64,000 nt of DNA from Burkholderiaceae bacterium (GCA_022843955.1 JALHMQ010000001.1:62001-126000); one strand, 5' to 3'; shown: positions 16,782 through 26,900, counted from the first letter of the stretch. Notes: generated by a model not told the origin, from the letters alone. Program-made: numbers and translations.

Positions 16782-18908
16782 TCAGAACTTGAGCGAAGCC
16801 GACACCCGCGCGCTGCGCGGGGTGCCCGGTTGCACCCACATTGCCGAGAACGAGTTGGTGTAGTAGGTCTCGTTGAACAGGTTGTCGACGTCCAGGCGCA
16901 AGGTCGTCGACTTCGTCAACTCATAGGCGGCGAAGGCTCGCGCCACCGTGTAGGCCGGCAGCTTGAAGCTGGTGGTGGACTCGCCCGATCTCTCGCCCAC
17001 GTGAACCAATCCGCCGCCGAGCTGCAGACCGCGCCCGGCCACAGGGATGGACTTCACTAACTGCAGGCTCAGAGTGTGCTTGGGCACGTTGAGCAACCGC
17101 GTGCCAGCGGGCACAGGAACGCCGAAGTTGGCGTCGTTGAAGGTGTTGGAGGTCTTTGCGTCCACATAGGCATAGGAGGCCCACACGCTCAAGCCACTGG
17201 CGATCTCGCCCTGCAGGTCGATTTCGAGCCCCTGGCTCCTGGCCTTGCCTATGGCAGCCAGGGTGAACGCGCTGGGGTCGTCGACCACCAGGATGTTCTT
17301 CTGCTTTACTTCGAACACGGCCACCGTCGCGTCGATGCCGCCGAGCGAAAACTTCGCGCCGGCCTCGACCGAGGTCGACTGGTTGGGCTCGAAGCCATTG
17401 CCCTGGGCATCTGCGCCTGACAACGGCCGGAAGTTCTCACCGTACGTGGCATACAGCGAGAGCCCCTCCCTCGCCCGGAAAACGAGGCCGAGCTGCGGGC
17501 TGACCCGCGTTTCCTCCTGCGACGACGTCTGGCCGTTCGCTCGGTTGAGCAGAGTCTGCCGGTAGTCATCGATGCGCGCGCCCAGACGTAGCTGCAAACG
17601 CTCGCTCAGGTTGATCTGGTCCTGCGCGAACAGGCCCACCGACCTCTGCGTCTCGACTCGGTTGGTCAACGGTGTCGGCGTGGGCAGGGCGTAGCTGCCG
17701 TAGGCCGGATTGAAAACGTCGATCGCCTGCTGCTGTGCTGGCGTTGGGTTGCCGGCCAGCGTGGGCGCGCGGGCGCGCAGGAAGACCTGGTCGTTCTCGA
17801 AACGGTCGGCATCGACCCCGAAGATCAGACGGTGCTGAAGCCCCGCGAGCTGAAAGCGGCCATTGATCTCGCCGCGGATCACCTGGTAGGACGCGTCGTA
17901 ATCGCGAAACCGGCGCTGGCGGGTCAGTGTCCGGCCGTCGACCAGCAGTTGCTGGCGATTGGCCGCCAGCTCCGCTTCGGTCGAGAAGCCTTCCAGCGAG
18001 GTCTTGCGCGTGGTGAACCCCACCAGGGCGCTCCAGTCCTTGCTGAAGTCGTGCTGGAACTCGAGCTGGTGACCTTGCACGTCGGCCTTCAGCGGCCCGT
18101 CTCCTGGCTCGCCCAGGAAGCGGCTTTGTGGGATGCGACCTAGCTCGCCGTTGATTGCCAGCACGCCGCGGTCGAACGGGATCTCCTGATGGCTGAGCTC
18201 CAGTTCATAGACCAGCCTGCTTTGCGGGCTGATGCGCCACGCCAGCGACGGGCTCGCGCCGTACTTGCGGGTCTCGACGGTGTCGCGGAAGCTGCCAGCG
18301 TCTTCGGCGAAGCCGATCAGGCGCACCGCGACAGCTTCGGACAGCGGGGTTGTCCAGTCCGCATCAGCCCGGTAGGTCTCGAAACTGCCGGCGGAGAGGT
18401 GTAACTCGCCGGCCGTTTTGAACGTGGGGCGCTTGGTCACCAAGTTGACCGTGCCGCCGGGCTCACCGCGTCCGAACAGTGCCGCGCGCGGCCCTTTAAG
18501 CACGTCGACCGATTCGATGCCCGATAGGTCGCGCGGCCCGCCGAAGCCGCGGCCGGCATTGAAGCCGTTCACCAGGTAGTTGCTGGGCAGGTTCTCGTCG
18601 CCCACAAAGCCGCGCAGCGCAAACGCGTTCCACAGCCCGCCGAAGTTGTTCTGGCGGGCCACCGACGCCGATAGGTCCAGCGCCCGGGTCAGGTCAAGCG
18701 CCCCGGAAGCCCGCAGGGTCTCCGCATCGATGGACTGTTCGGCTTGCGGCGTCTCCAAGCGACTGAAGTCGCCTTGGTACGCCTGACGGGTGCCGGTGAT
18801 GGTGATGGCGTCCAGACTCGCGCCAGGGCTCGGCTCCTGTGCCATAGCGGTGAGTGCGATCGGTGTGGCAGAGCAGAGCATCAGCGCGGCGCGCTTGTAG
18901 CGTTTCAA
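16782..18908 (-). CDS. TonB-dependent siderophore-type receptor
   Basis: About 708 residues. A TTG start gives a clean signal peptide (MKRYKRAALMLCSATPIAL, cleaved near AMAQ), with GAGG 7 bases before it. An ATG at 18959 would add a poor leader and touch the upstream operator. The plug has ITITGTRQAY, ALRGF, VDVLKGPRAALFGRGEPGG and VNLVTKRP, all typical of the FhuA/FoxA-type siderophore receptor group. The barrel ends SARVSASLKF with the terminal Phe needed for outer-membrane insertion. It would take up a metal chelate by TonB energy. The link to zinc is suggested by an operator half-site shared with the zinc island and by location. Confidence 0.9.
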   Translation of the reverse strand: MKRYKRAALMLCSATPIALTAMAQEPSPGASLDAITITGTRQAYQGDFSRLETPQAEQSIDAETLRASGALDLTRALDLSASVARQNNFGGLWNAFALRGFVGDENLPSNYLVNGFNAGRGFGGPRDLSGIESVDVLKGPRAALFGRGEPGGTVNLVTKRPTFKTAGELHLSAGSFETYRADADWTTPLSEAVAVRLIGFAEDAGSFRDTVETRKYGASPSLAWRISPQSRLVYELELSHQEIPFDRGVLAINGELGRIPQSRFLGEPGDGPLKADVQGHQLEFQHDFSKDWSALVGFTTRKTSLEGFSTEAELAANRQQLLVDGRTLTRQRRFRDYDASYQVIRGEINGRFQLAGLQHRLIFGVDADRFENDQVFLRARAPTLAGNPTPAQQQAIDVFNPAYGSYALPTPTPLTNRVETQRSVGLFAQDQINLSERLQLRLGARIDDYRQTLLNRANGQTSSQEETRVSPQLGLVFRAREGLSLYATYGENFRPLSGADAQGNGFEPNQSTSVEAGAKFSLGGIDATVAVFEVKQKNILVVDDPSAFTLAAIGKARSQGLEIDLQGEIASGLSVWASYAYVDAKTSNTFNDANFGVPVPAGTRLLNVPKHTLSLQLVKSIPVAGRGLQLGGGLVHVGERSGESTTSFKLPAYTVARAFAAYELTKSTTLRLDVDNLFNETYYTNSFSAMWVQPGTPRSARVSASLKF

Positions 18909-18967
18909 GGGGGAGCCTCGTCGATTCGAAGGTGATGAGCAGATGCGGCTGGAGATCATTGAGTCTT

Positions 18968-18989
18968 TAATGATAACGCGGTCGCGTTT
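18968..18989. promoter_or_regulatory. Possible Zur/Fur-like site upstream of the TonB receptor
   Basis: TAATGATAACGCGGTCGCGT shares the first nine bases, TAATGATAA, and 14 of 22 positions with the operator between the divergent zinc operons at 9779-9800. It also contains the dyad AACGCG-gt-CGCGTT at 18975-18988. It lies about 60 bases before the TTG start of the receptor gene. The dyad centres differ by about three bases between the two sites, so common binding is only a suggestion. Confidence 0.4.
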
Positions 18990-19943
18990 GCAAAAAGATC
19001 ATAGCCACCCCGACTCAGAGTTGCGCGCGGCGCACGGGCTCAAGAATCTCCCATTGGATCTCTCCATCGGCCTTGGCCCCCCGCAAGTAGCCTGCTAGCT
19101 GGGGACGGCTCAAGGTGTGCCGTCTCGGGGCGGCGGCAGCGCCGTAATGACAGCTCCTTCCTGGGTCCAACGGGGCCTGCGGGCGATTGGCTAACTTCGA
19201 GACCGTTCGCCGGAGATGTTTGCCCGTGAGGTGTGCCAACTGGCGCGACTTGTGACGCGCAGTTCGTCGGGCCGTCGCGGGCGAGGTGGGTTCCATCCAC
19301 ACTCTCGCCATCGGCTGCGTTGAAGTGCAATGAGTGGCCCGCCGCGGTGACTGGGGCCTGTTGCGTGGTCACCGGCGGTATGGCGTTAGGCCGTAGCCTG
19401 CGAGTGTTCTATCCGCAGTTCCGCCGAGGACGAACACATTGCCGACTCTGATTCGACATCCTTCGACCTGTTTGCCTTGCCTCAGAGTTGTCAGTCGAGC
19501 GCGACAGCGACGATCCGGCCGAAGGCGCGCTCTGCGGCCAACAACAACCTCGCGGTGCGGCACTGCGCCGCGCAGGGACTGGGCATCGCACTGTTGCCTG
19601 AGTTCCAGGCGCTGCCGCTTGTGGTGAGCCGACAGCTCAAGCTGGATTCACCGACTGGTCTGGAGCAGGCATCGGTCGTCCGTATCAGCGGCGCGAACGA
19701 CCGCACCCGCTGCATACCCGACATTCGCGACGCCGGTGCAAATGGCAGTAACGGGTCGATAGCGCGCGCTGCGGCCGTCAGCTCAGCGGATGAAGTGCCA
19801 ATGACGCTCACCGTATGAGGGCATGCGAATTCAGCACTCACGCAGCCTGGCTCCGACAGGCTCATACGTCGAAGTCAACCGATTCGTGCGTGCGACGCCG
19901 ACGCCGCTGACGCCGCGACGAAAACCCCGCCGGCTCCGCACCG
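18990..19943. other. Gene-poor stretch, about 950 bases, with decayed sequence
   Basis: No intact gene is visible. Short open frames on both strands look random, with high Arg, Pro and Ser. A segment at about 19490-19640 on the plus strand encodes a recognisable piece of a LysR-type regulator and is listed separately. The remainder may be further decayed sequence or long intergenic DNA between the receptor promoter and the end of the coiled-coil gene. Confidence 0.5.
19483..19818 (+). pseudogene. Fragment of a LysR-type regulator effector domain
   Basis: The plus-strand frame reads ATIRPKARSAANNNLAVRHC followed by AAQGLGIALLPEFQALPLVV. This matches the segment of LysR effector domains that ends in GLGIALLP(E/D)F. 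No helix-turn-helix part can be found upstream in any frame, and the reading frame after about 19650 no longer looks like a LysR protein. It is therefore a remnant, without a start or a proper end. Confidence 0.5.
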
Positions 19944-22646
19944 CTACTTAGCCTGCCCCGCGCCGCCGCGCGCCCGCAGCGCCCGCATCCCCTGCTCGAT
20001 GCGCTCGGCCACCTCGCGCTCGCGCTGCAGGGTGCGCAGCGTGCTGTCGGCCTCCTGCACGGTGAACTCCAGCCGCGCCAGCTTCTCGCCCACGTCGTCG
20101 ATCGCGGCGCGCTGCTCGCTGAGCATCTGCAGGTTCACGTGGATGTCGTCGAGCATGTGCGTGATGCCCTCGGCGCGCGACTGCACTTCCTCCACCACCT
20201 TGCGGCGCGACTCGATCTGCACGATCTTGCCGTCGGTGTCGGCAAGCCGGCCGATAAGGTCTTCGACCTTGGCACGCAGCTCGACCACTTCGCCGCGGTG
20301 CTCGGTCACGTACTGCAGGTCGGCCCGGCTGCGGCCGCTGATCTGGCGGATGTTGTCGACCTCGGCCTTCACCGACTGCACCATCGTCTCGTGGTCGGCC
20401 AGCGACTGGACCATGCGCTCGACCGCCTCGGCGGTGCGGCCCAGCTCGCCGAGCCGGCCTTCGAGGGCGGCCACGGTGTCGCCGCTCGCAACCAGTTGGG
20501 CGACGCGCTGATCGAGCTGCCGCGCCAGCGCCTCGGCGCGCAGGATATGTTCGTCGGCCGCATCGGTCTGCGACACGGCGTCCAGTTGGGCCGTACGCAC
20601 GCGCGCGAGCTCGGCCAGCACGTCTTCCTTGAGCGAGGCGGCGCGGGCGAGTTCGGCACTGACGCTGCGCACCTGGGTGAGCCGCTCGGCGGTCTCCACC
20701 GCGAGCGCCTTGCCCTGCTCGACGAAGCCGGCCAGCGTGGCCTGCCGTTCGTGCGCGGCCGCCTCGTCCAGGCGGATCGAGTCGACCTGCTGCTGCGCGC
20801 GTTCGAGCGTCTGCTGCAGCGTGGCGGCCTGCGATGCCAGCGACAGCACGCGCCCGTCGAGCGCGGCCACGCCGTCGAGCCGCTGTTGGGCGTCGGTCAC
20901 CTGCGCGGCCAGCGTGTCGCACAGGCTCTGCAGGCTTTCCACTTCGGCGCGGCGCGCCAGCTGCGCGGCGAGCTTCTGCTCGACCTCGGCGGCGACCGCA
21001 TGCAGGCCGTTGACGCGTGCCTCGAGCTTCTCAACCAGCTGCAGCCGCGTGCCGACTCGGCCTGCCTGCGCATCCAGCTCCGCGGTCATCTTGGCCAGCC
21101 GGGCGGCGGACTCGCTGCCGCGGTCGACCTGCGCCATCTTGCTCAGCACGTCGTTCAGCCGCGCCTGCAGCTCGGGCGTGCGCGCGAGCATGGCCGAGGT
21201 GCGTTCGCCGAACGCTTCCAGCGCGGCGCGGTCCAGAGCCAGCTTGTCGCGCAGCGCCGCCGCCTCGGCGTGTGCACGGTGGAACTCGGCAAGCTCGCCG
21301 CGCACTGCCTCCAGGTCGGTGCGCGCCTGCAGCAGGCTTTCGTGCTGGGCCGCGGTGCGCTTGCCGAGCGCATCCACCTGCGCCAACTGGCCGGCCAGCC
21401 CGTCGAGCAGGCCCTGCTTGCGTGCCAGCTCGCCGGCCGTGGCGGTGAGCGCAGTGAACGATTTGGACAGCGCGTCGGCCTCGCGTTGCATCGCGAGCAG
21501 GTTCTCGTCCTTGGACAGCACGACCTGGACCCGCGCCTCGGTCTCGCCCATCGTCTTGGCGAGCAGCTTGAGCCGCTCGTCGAAGGCGTCCACTTCTGCC
21601 TTGTCGAACGACAGCTGCTCCACACTCGCTTTCATGGCCTCCGCCAGCGAGCGGCTCTCGGTCTGGAGCCGCTGCGATTCACGCACAAAGTCGTCGCGCG
21701 CCGCGGTGGCCGCGGCCAGTTCGTCGGCCGTGTCGCGCGCCAGCTGTTCCATCCGCGCCACCGTCTCTTCGACGCGCCGGACCTGCTCTCCGCCAGCCGC
21801 CAGCTTGGCGACTTGGGCGTCCATGTTCAGCACCATTTCGTTGAGCCGCGCGGCCTCGACCACGGCACGCTCTACCGCGAGCTTCTGCGCCTCCAGCGCC
21901 TTGCCCTTGTGCGTGACGTGCTCGGCCAGTGCGTTCAGCGCCGCGAGCCGTTGCTCGGTGCTCTTGCTTAGCTCCTTCAGCTGCGCGACCGAATCGAGCT
22001 TCGCCTCGACATCGGCCACCGCGCAGCGCGCCGCTTCGGCGTCGGCGCGGGTCTCGCCCGCGCTCCGGCGGATGCCCTGCATCTCGAGCCGGACCTCCGC
22101 CTCCGCGCGGCGCAGGTCTTCGAGTTCGCCCTTCAACGCGACCGCGCTGCCGACCGATTGCCCCATCTCTCCCGCGGCCTGGCGCAGCCGATCGCGCAGC
22201 GCGCCCAGCTTGTCGCCTTCGCGCTGCAGCTCGTCCAGGGCGGCGTGCGCCTCGCGCGAGCGCGCGCCGATCTCGCCGGCCGCCTGGCGCATCTGCTGCA
22301 GGCTGCCGTCGGGCGCGGTCATCGCGTCGGAAGTGCGCCGCGCTTCGGCCACCTGGGCCAGCATGGCGTTCATGCGGTCCTCGAGCTGCTCGAACCGGTT
22401 GGCGCAGTCCTCGTAGCTGCCGACCACCTTGGCGAGCTTGTCGCAGCGGCGTGTGACCTCGTCGGCCTTGATGCGCAGGTCATCGAGCGTGCGGCTGGTG
22501 CGCGCCAGCGCCGGCGCTGCGCCGTTGATCTTCTCCAGTGTCGCGGCGAGCGCGGCGCGTTCCTCGCGCGCCTGCTCGACCAGGGTCTGCAGGTCGCCTT
22601 GCGCCTGCTTGCGCTCGCTGCCGTTCTTGAAGATCGTGTCAAGCAT
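19944..22646 (-). CDS. Large coiled-coil protein of unknown function
   Basis: 900 residues from the ATG at 22646 (MLDTIFKNGSERKQAQGDLQ). In-frame codons further upstream have a Cys, Pro and His-rich composition unlike the rest. From about residue 20 to the end nearly everything is heptad-like, rich in Ala, Glu, Leu, Arg and Gln, with few Pro. No membrane helix, signal peptide, Walker motif, HAMP or MCP hairpin is visible. The last 170 residues (for example DGKIVQIESRRKVVEEVQ) contain less Ala and look the most conserved. It resembles SMC or tropomyosin-like rods only in composition. It is alone in its transcription unit. A cytoskeletal or scaffold role is possible but not shown. Confidence 0.85.
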   Translation of the reverse strand: MLDTIFKNGSERKQAQGDLQTLVEQAREERAALAATLEKINGAAPALARTSRTLDDLRIKADEVTRRCDKLAKVVGSYEDCANRFEQLEDRMNAMLAQVAEARRTSDAMTAPDGSLQQMRQAAGEIGARSREAHAALDELQREGDKLGALRDRLRQAAGEMGQSVGSAVALKGELEDLRRAEAEVRLEMQGIRRSAGETRADAEAARCAVADVEAKLDSVAQLKELSKSTEQRLAALNALAEHVTHKGKALEAQKLAVERAVVEAARLNEMVLNMDAQVAKLAAGGEQVRRVEETVARMEQLARDTADELAAATAARDDFVRESQRLQTESRSLAEAMKASVEQLSFDKAEVDAFDERLKLLAKTMGETEARVQVVLSKDENLLAMQREADALSKSFTALTATAGELARKQGLLDGLAGQLAQVDALGKRTAAQHESLLQARTDLEAVRGELAEFHRAHAEAAALRDKLALDRAALEAFGERTSAMLARTPELQARLNDVLSKMAQVDRGSESAARLAKMTAELDAQAGRVGTRLQLVEKLEARVNGLHAVAAEVEQKLAAQLARRAEVESLQSLCDTLAAQVTDAQQRLDGVAALDGRVLSLASQAATLQQTLERAQQQVDSIRLDEAAAHERQATLAGFVEQGKALAVETAERLTQVRSVSAELARAASLKEDVLAELARVRTAQLDAVSQTDAADEHILRAEALARQLDQRVAQLVASGDTVAALEGRLGELGRTAEAVERMVQSLADHETMVQSVKAEVDNIRQISGRSRADLQYVTEHRGEVVELRAKVEDLIGRLADTDGKIVQIESRRKVVEEVQSRAEGITHMLDDIHVNLQMLSEQRAAIDDVGEKLARLEFTVQEADSTLRTLQREREVAERIEQGMRALRARGGAGQAK

Positions 22647-23038
22647 CGTTGTACCCGCTTCGTGGTGAGCACCGTGGGACAGCCGAAGCACGCCGCCATG
22701 GTCGGCGCAGCTCATGCTGGTGGGGGTCTGACAAGGGTGGTTCGAACAAGGCTGAAGCAGTATAGAAACGACAGGCGCTGCAAGCCTCGGATTCATCCGT
22801 TCATGCGCGAGCAGCAAGGCGGAAGGATGATCCGTCGGCTCGGCGGCCGCGAACAAGGCGGGCTTGAAGCAGGTGACAACGCAGGTGACCGGTGCAGGTG
22901 ACGGTGGTAAATCGTCCCATTGGCCGTCGCGCTCCGATTGCGAGCGTTTTGTTTCAGCCGCTCGACCGGCGCCGGACCGCCGGGCGCCTTGTCACGTTCG
23001 GGTCACTCGCCGACACCCGCCGTGGGTCGCTGTCACCC
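22647..23038. other. Intergenic stretch, about 390 bases
   Basis: Lies between the start of the coiled-coil gene and the end of putA; both are read leftward. It holds no gene I can support. It must contain the promoter of the coiled-coil gene, but no clear -35/-10 pair is seen. Confidence 0.5.
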
Positions 23039-26000
23039 TCAGGCCAGCAACTCCACATTGCCGCCCGCCGCCGTCGTGTTGATCGTCAGCGTCCGCTCGA
23101 AGACGAAGCGCAGCAGATAGTGCGGCCCACCCGCCTTGGGGCCGGTGCCGGATAAACCCTCGCCGCCGAACGGCTGCACGCCGACCACCGCGCCGATCAT
23201 GTTGCGATTGACGTAGAGGTTGCCGGCGCGCACCTTGTCGGCCACCTGCGCGACGCGCGCGTCCAGGCGCGTGTGCAGGCCGCAGGTCAGGCCGTAGCCG
23301 GTGGCGTTGATCGCGTCGAGCACGGCGTCCAGCCTGTTCTTGTCGAAGCGCACCACGTGCAGGATCGGGCCAAAGTGCTCCTGGGTGAGCACGTCGAGCG
23401 AGGCGATCTCGTAGGCGATCGGCGCGAAGTAGTGGCCTTGTTCGGTCAGGCCGGGTGGCAGATCGCACTCGTGGATGCGTTTGCCGTGCGCGCGTAACCA
23501 GTCGCGGTGCGCGGTGAGCGCGGCGAGTTGCTCGGCGTCGATCACCGGGCCGACGTCGGTGCGGGGATCGGTCGGGTCGCCGATGCGCAGTTCGCGTATG
23601 GCACCGGCGATCATCGCCAGCATCGAGTCCGCGACTTCGTCCTGCAGCAGCAGCACGCGCAGCGCCGAGCAGCGTTGACCGGTGGAGCGGAAGGCACTTG
23701 CGACCACCGCGTCGGTCACCTGCTCTGGCAGGGCGGTGGAGTCGACGATCATCGCGTTCTGGCCGCCGGTCTCGGCGATCAGCACGCCGATGGGTGCATC
23801 GCGGGCGGCCAGCGCGCGGTTGATCGCACGCGCGGTGGCGGTGGAGCCGGTGAAGGCCACGCCGGCAATGCGCGGGTCACTGGTGAGCGCGGCGCCGACG
23901 ATCTCGCCGCGGCCGGGCACAAGCTGAAGCACGTCGGCCGGCACGCCCGCGGCGTGCAGCAGCGCCACCGTGCGGGCGGCGATGAGCGGCGTCTGCTCGG
24001 CGGGCTTGGCGATCACGGTGTTCCCCGTGACCAGCGCAGCCGCCACCTGGCCGGCGAAGATCGCCAGCGGGAAGTTCCATGGGCTGATGCAGATGAACAC
24101 GCCGCGACCGCCGATGCGCAAGACGTTCGATTCGCCCGCCGGGCCGGGCAGGCGGGTCTCGCCGCCGAGCGCGCGCGCCTGCTGCGCGTAGTAGCGCAGG
24201 AAGTCGACCGCTTCGCGTACTTCGAGGTGAGCGTCGGACAGCGTCTTGCCTGCCTCGCGCTGCAGCAGCGCGACGAGCGGGTCGTGTTCCGCCTCCATCC
24301 GCACGGCAGCAGTGTCGAGCAGCGCGGCACGCGCGGCCATGCTGCGGGCGGACCAAGACGCGAACGCGGCGTGGGCGCGCGCGACAGCGGCGCTGGCATC
24401 GGCCGCTGTGGCCTCCTGAATCGCGCCGATCACGTGTGCCGTCTGTGCCGGGTTCCGTATGGGCGTGCCGGTGGGCATGGCGTCGAGGGGCAGCGCTGTT
24501 GGCGCGCTGAGCATGGCGGCCAGTGTGGGCGCGTGCTGCACGTCGATGCCGCGCGAGTTGGCGCGGTTGGCAAACAGCCGGTCGCCGGTATCGAGCGCCG
24601 GCAGGCGCTCAGCGGCGAGCAACGCTTGTTGCGCGCGGTCGAACGGATCATCGACCAAGGCGGCGGGTGCGACTGATGCATCGGAGATCTGGTGGACGAA
24701 CGACGTATTGGCGCCGTTTTCCAGCAGCCGCCGCACCAGGTAGGCGAGCAGGTCGCGGAACTCGCCGACCGGTGCATACACGCGCACCAGCACCTGCGGC
24801 TCTTCGGCCATCACCGTGGCGTACAGCGGTGCGCCCATGCCGTGCAGGCGCTGGAACTCGAACGCACGCTTGGGATGCTGCCGGGCCAGTTCGACCAGCG
24901 TCGCCACGGTCATGGCGTTGTGGGTGGCGAACTGCGGGTAGACAGGCGCCGTGGTGGCGAGCAGTCGCGCGGCCAGCGCAACGTAGGACATGTCGGTCGC
25001 CCACTTTCGCGTGTAGACCGGAAAGCCGGGCATACCCAACTCGTGCGCGCGCTTGATCTCGGCGTCCCAGTACGCGCCCTTGACCACGCGCACCGCGAGC
25101 GCGCGACGCTGTTCGCTGCTGCGTGCCACGAGGTGGTCGAGCGCATTGATCGCGCGCGGCATGTAGGCCTGCAGCGCCAGTCCGAGCCCTTCCCAGCCGG
25201 CCAGCGATGGCTCGCCCATCAGGCGATCGAGCAGGGCGATCTGCAGCACGAGCCGCTCGGACTCCTCGGCATCGAGCGTGAAGTTGATGTCGGCGCCAGC
25301 GGCGGCGCGCGCCAATTCGAGCAGGCTGGGGTAGAGCTCTGCGTGCACGCGATCGAGTTGCAGCGTCTCGAAGCGCGGATGAATCGCCGACAGCTTGACC
25401 GAGATGCCGTCACGCCGCTGCCACGGTCCGGGCTGGGCGGCGCTCTTGAGCGCGGCGATCGCCTGCGCGTACGCATCGAAGTTGCGCCGGGCGTCGGCGG
25501 CGGTGCGGGCGCCTTCGCCCAACATGTCGTACGAATAGACCTCGCGCGGGTCTGTGCGGCGCGCCGCGCGTGAGATGGCGCCGCGCAGGTCCGGCGCGAA
25601 CACGAACTGCTCGCCGAAGCGGCGGATGCCATCGATCACCAGCGGGCGCAGCGCGGTGCGCGACAGCCAGGCGCGTACCGACGTGACGTTGCCGCCGGCC
25701 TGCAACTCGGCGTCGGAACTGGTGTGTCCGGCGATCCGCAATGCGGTGGAGAGCACACGCTGCACCAGCCCGTCGCCGGCCGCCTGGGCCTCCTTGAACG
25801 CGGCGAGTTTCTCGGCGATCAGCCAGGTCTGGGTTTCAGCGTCCGGCGCGCGCAGCAGCGCTTCGGCCAGCCGCAGCAGGGCCACGCCTTCGGCGCTGGC
25901 CAGAGGAAAGGAGGCGAGCAGGTTCTGCGCCGACAGCCAGCCCGCTTCGGCGCCCCGTACGGCGCCGATGTAATGGAGTGCCCGTTGCCCGCCGGCGCGG

Positions 26001-26164
26001 CGCAGCGCGTCTGCGGGTGCCTGTGCGAGCAGTCGCTCGATGGCGCTGCGCTCGTCCGCGTACGGGTTGCCGAGGTCCGGCAGGGCGGCAAGCTGTGTCT
26101 TGAATTGAGCGAGCGGGTCGGGGCGAGGGGTGGCGCCACGCGCGGTCGGGTCCTGCCTGTCCAT
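23039..26164 (-). CDS. putA: Bifunctional proline dehydrogenase / P5C dehydrogenase
   Basis: 1041 residues. It oxidises proline to glutamate in two steps. The N-terminal FAD-dependent PRODH barrel includes DGISVKLSAIHPRFE, VRVVKGAYWDAEIKRA and FATHNAMTVATL. The C-terminal aldehyde dehydrogenase has ISPWNFPLAIF, VAFTGSTATARAI, the catalytic Glu in AETGGQNAMIV and the catalytic Cys in STGQRCSALRVL, and ends with a complete ALDH fold. The length is that of the short branch without the ribbon-helix-helix DNA-binding domain, so it should not repress its own gene. GGAG lies 6 bases before the ATG. It diverges from the yqaA-like gene. Confidence 0.96.
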   Translation of the reverse strand: MDRQDPTARGATPRPDPLAQFKTQLAALPDLGNPYADERSAIERLLAQAPADALRRAGGQRALHYIGAVRGAEAGWLSAQNLLASFPLASAEGVALLRLAEALLRAPDAETQTWLIAEKLAAFKEAQAAGDGLVQRVLSTALRIAGHTSSDAELQAGGNVTSVRAWLSRTALRPLVIDGIRRFGEQFVFAPDLRGAISRAARRTDPREVYSYDMLGEGARTAADARRNFDAYAQAIAALKSAAQPGPWQRRDGISVKLSAIHPRFETLQLDRVHAELYPSLLELARAAAGADINFTLDAEESERLVLQIALLDRLMGEPSLAGWEGLGLALQAYMPRAINALDHLVARSSEQRRALAVRVVKGAYWDAEIKRAHELGMPGFPVYTRKWATDMSYVALAARLLATTAPVYPQFATHNAMTVATLVELARQHPKRAFEFQRLHGMGAPLYATVMAEEPQVLVRVYAPVGEFRDLLAYLVRRLLENGANTSFVHQISDASVAPAALVDDPFDRAQQALLAAERLPALDTGDRLFANRANSRGIDVQHAPTLAAMLSAPTALPLDAMPTGTPIRNPAQTAHVIGAIQEATAADASAAVARAHAAFASWSARSMAARAALLDTAAVRMEAEHDPLVALLQREAGKTLSDAHLEVREAVDFLRYYAQQARALGGETRLPGPAGESNVLRIGGRGVFICISPWNFPLAIFAGQVAAALVTGNTVIAKPAEQTPLIAARTVALLHAAGVPADVLQLVPGRGEIVGAALTSDPRIAGVAFTGSTATARAINRALAARDAPIGVLIAETGGQNAMIVDSTALPEQVTDAVVASAFRSTGQRCSALRVLLLQDEVADSMLAMIAGAIRELRIGDPTDPRTDVGPVIDAEQLAALTAHRDWLRAHGKRIHECDLPPGLTEQGHYFAPIAYEIASLDVLTQEHFGPILHVVRFDKNRLDAVLDAINATGYGLTCGLHTRLDARVAQVADKVRAGNLYVNRNMIGAVVGVQPFGGEGLSGTGPKAGGPHYLLRFVFERTLTINTTAAGGNVELLA

Positions 26165-26348
26165 GGTGAGCTCCGCAAGACGTGCAGCCGCAGGATCGCC
26201 GCGGCCGCGGCAATCTAGCATCGGGTCATGGGCGGGCCGATACAATCCGCCGCCTTCGCCCAGCGCGTGTGCGTGGCGACTGCCGCAATCGACACACGCG
26301 ACCCTATGCCCGCCCGCCGGGTTTCTTCGCCCGGAACCGAACACTTCC

Positions 26349-26801
26349 ATGCTTGATTCGCTCATGAACTTCTCCGAGGAAGCGGGCTTCATTGGCCTGT
26401 TCATCGCGAGCTTCCTGGCGGCCACGTTGCTTCCAGGCGGCTCTGAAGTCGTGCTGATCGCGGTGATTGCCAAGCACCCGGACGCGCTGCTGCAGGCGGT
26501 GGCCATTGCCACCCTGGGCAACACGCTGGGCGGTTCGACGTCTTACCTGATCGGCCGGATGATCCCCAACAAGGCGAACGGCCGCGCCGTGATCTACCTG
26601 CACAAGTACGGCTATTGGGCACTGCTGTTTTCGTGGATTCCGCTGTTCGGCGACGCGCTGTGCGTGGCCGCCGGTTGGCTGCGCTTCAATCCGTGGCTAT
26701 CGCTCGTGCTCTTTGCGATCGGCAAGCTGTTCCGCTACGTGCTCGTGGCCGGCGGCTGGACCTGGATCGAGCGGGTCGTCCTGCCGCTGATGCAGGGCTG
26801 A
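26349..26801 (+). CDS. YqaA family (DedA-like) inner membrane protein
   Basis: 150 residues with about four membrane segments. FIASFLAATLLPGGSEVVLI, then TLGNTLGGSTSYLIGR and FSWIPLFGDALCVAAGWLR, are the hallmarks of YqaA/SNARE-associated (VTT/DedA) proteins. The re-entrant loop residues and GD in PLFGDALC are present. DedA-like proteins are thought to move phospholipids such as undecaprenyl phosphate across the membrane, but YqaA has no proven function. A TACAAT box at 26241-26246 may be its -10 element. Confidence 0.88.
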   Translation: MLDSLMNFSEEAGFIGLFIASFLAATLLPGGSEVVLIAVIAKHPDALLQAVAIATLGNTLGGSTSYLIGRMIPNKANGRAVIYLHKYGYWALLFSWIPLFGDALCVAAGWLRFNPWLSLVLFAIGKLFRYVLVAGGWTWIERVVLPLMQG

Positions 26802-26900
26802 CGTTTGACTCCGACGGAAGTGGCGGCAAGGTTTGATCTGCACCACGTAGAGGGTTGACTCGAACGACGCCAGCAGCCCGGCCGATCGAGGCCCGCTTCG

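Noticed and set aside
20139-22416. Two long plus-strand open frames opposite the coiled-coil gene
   Set aside because: Antisense shadows caused by GC-rich codon bias; composition is low-complexity Leu/Ser/Arg with no motif.
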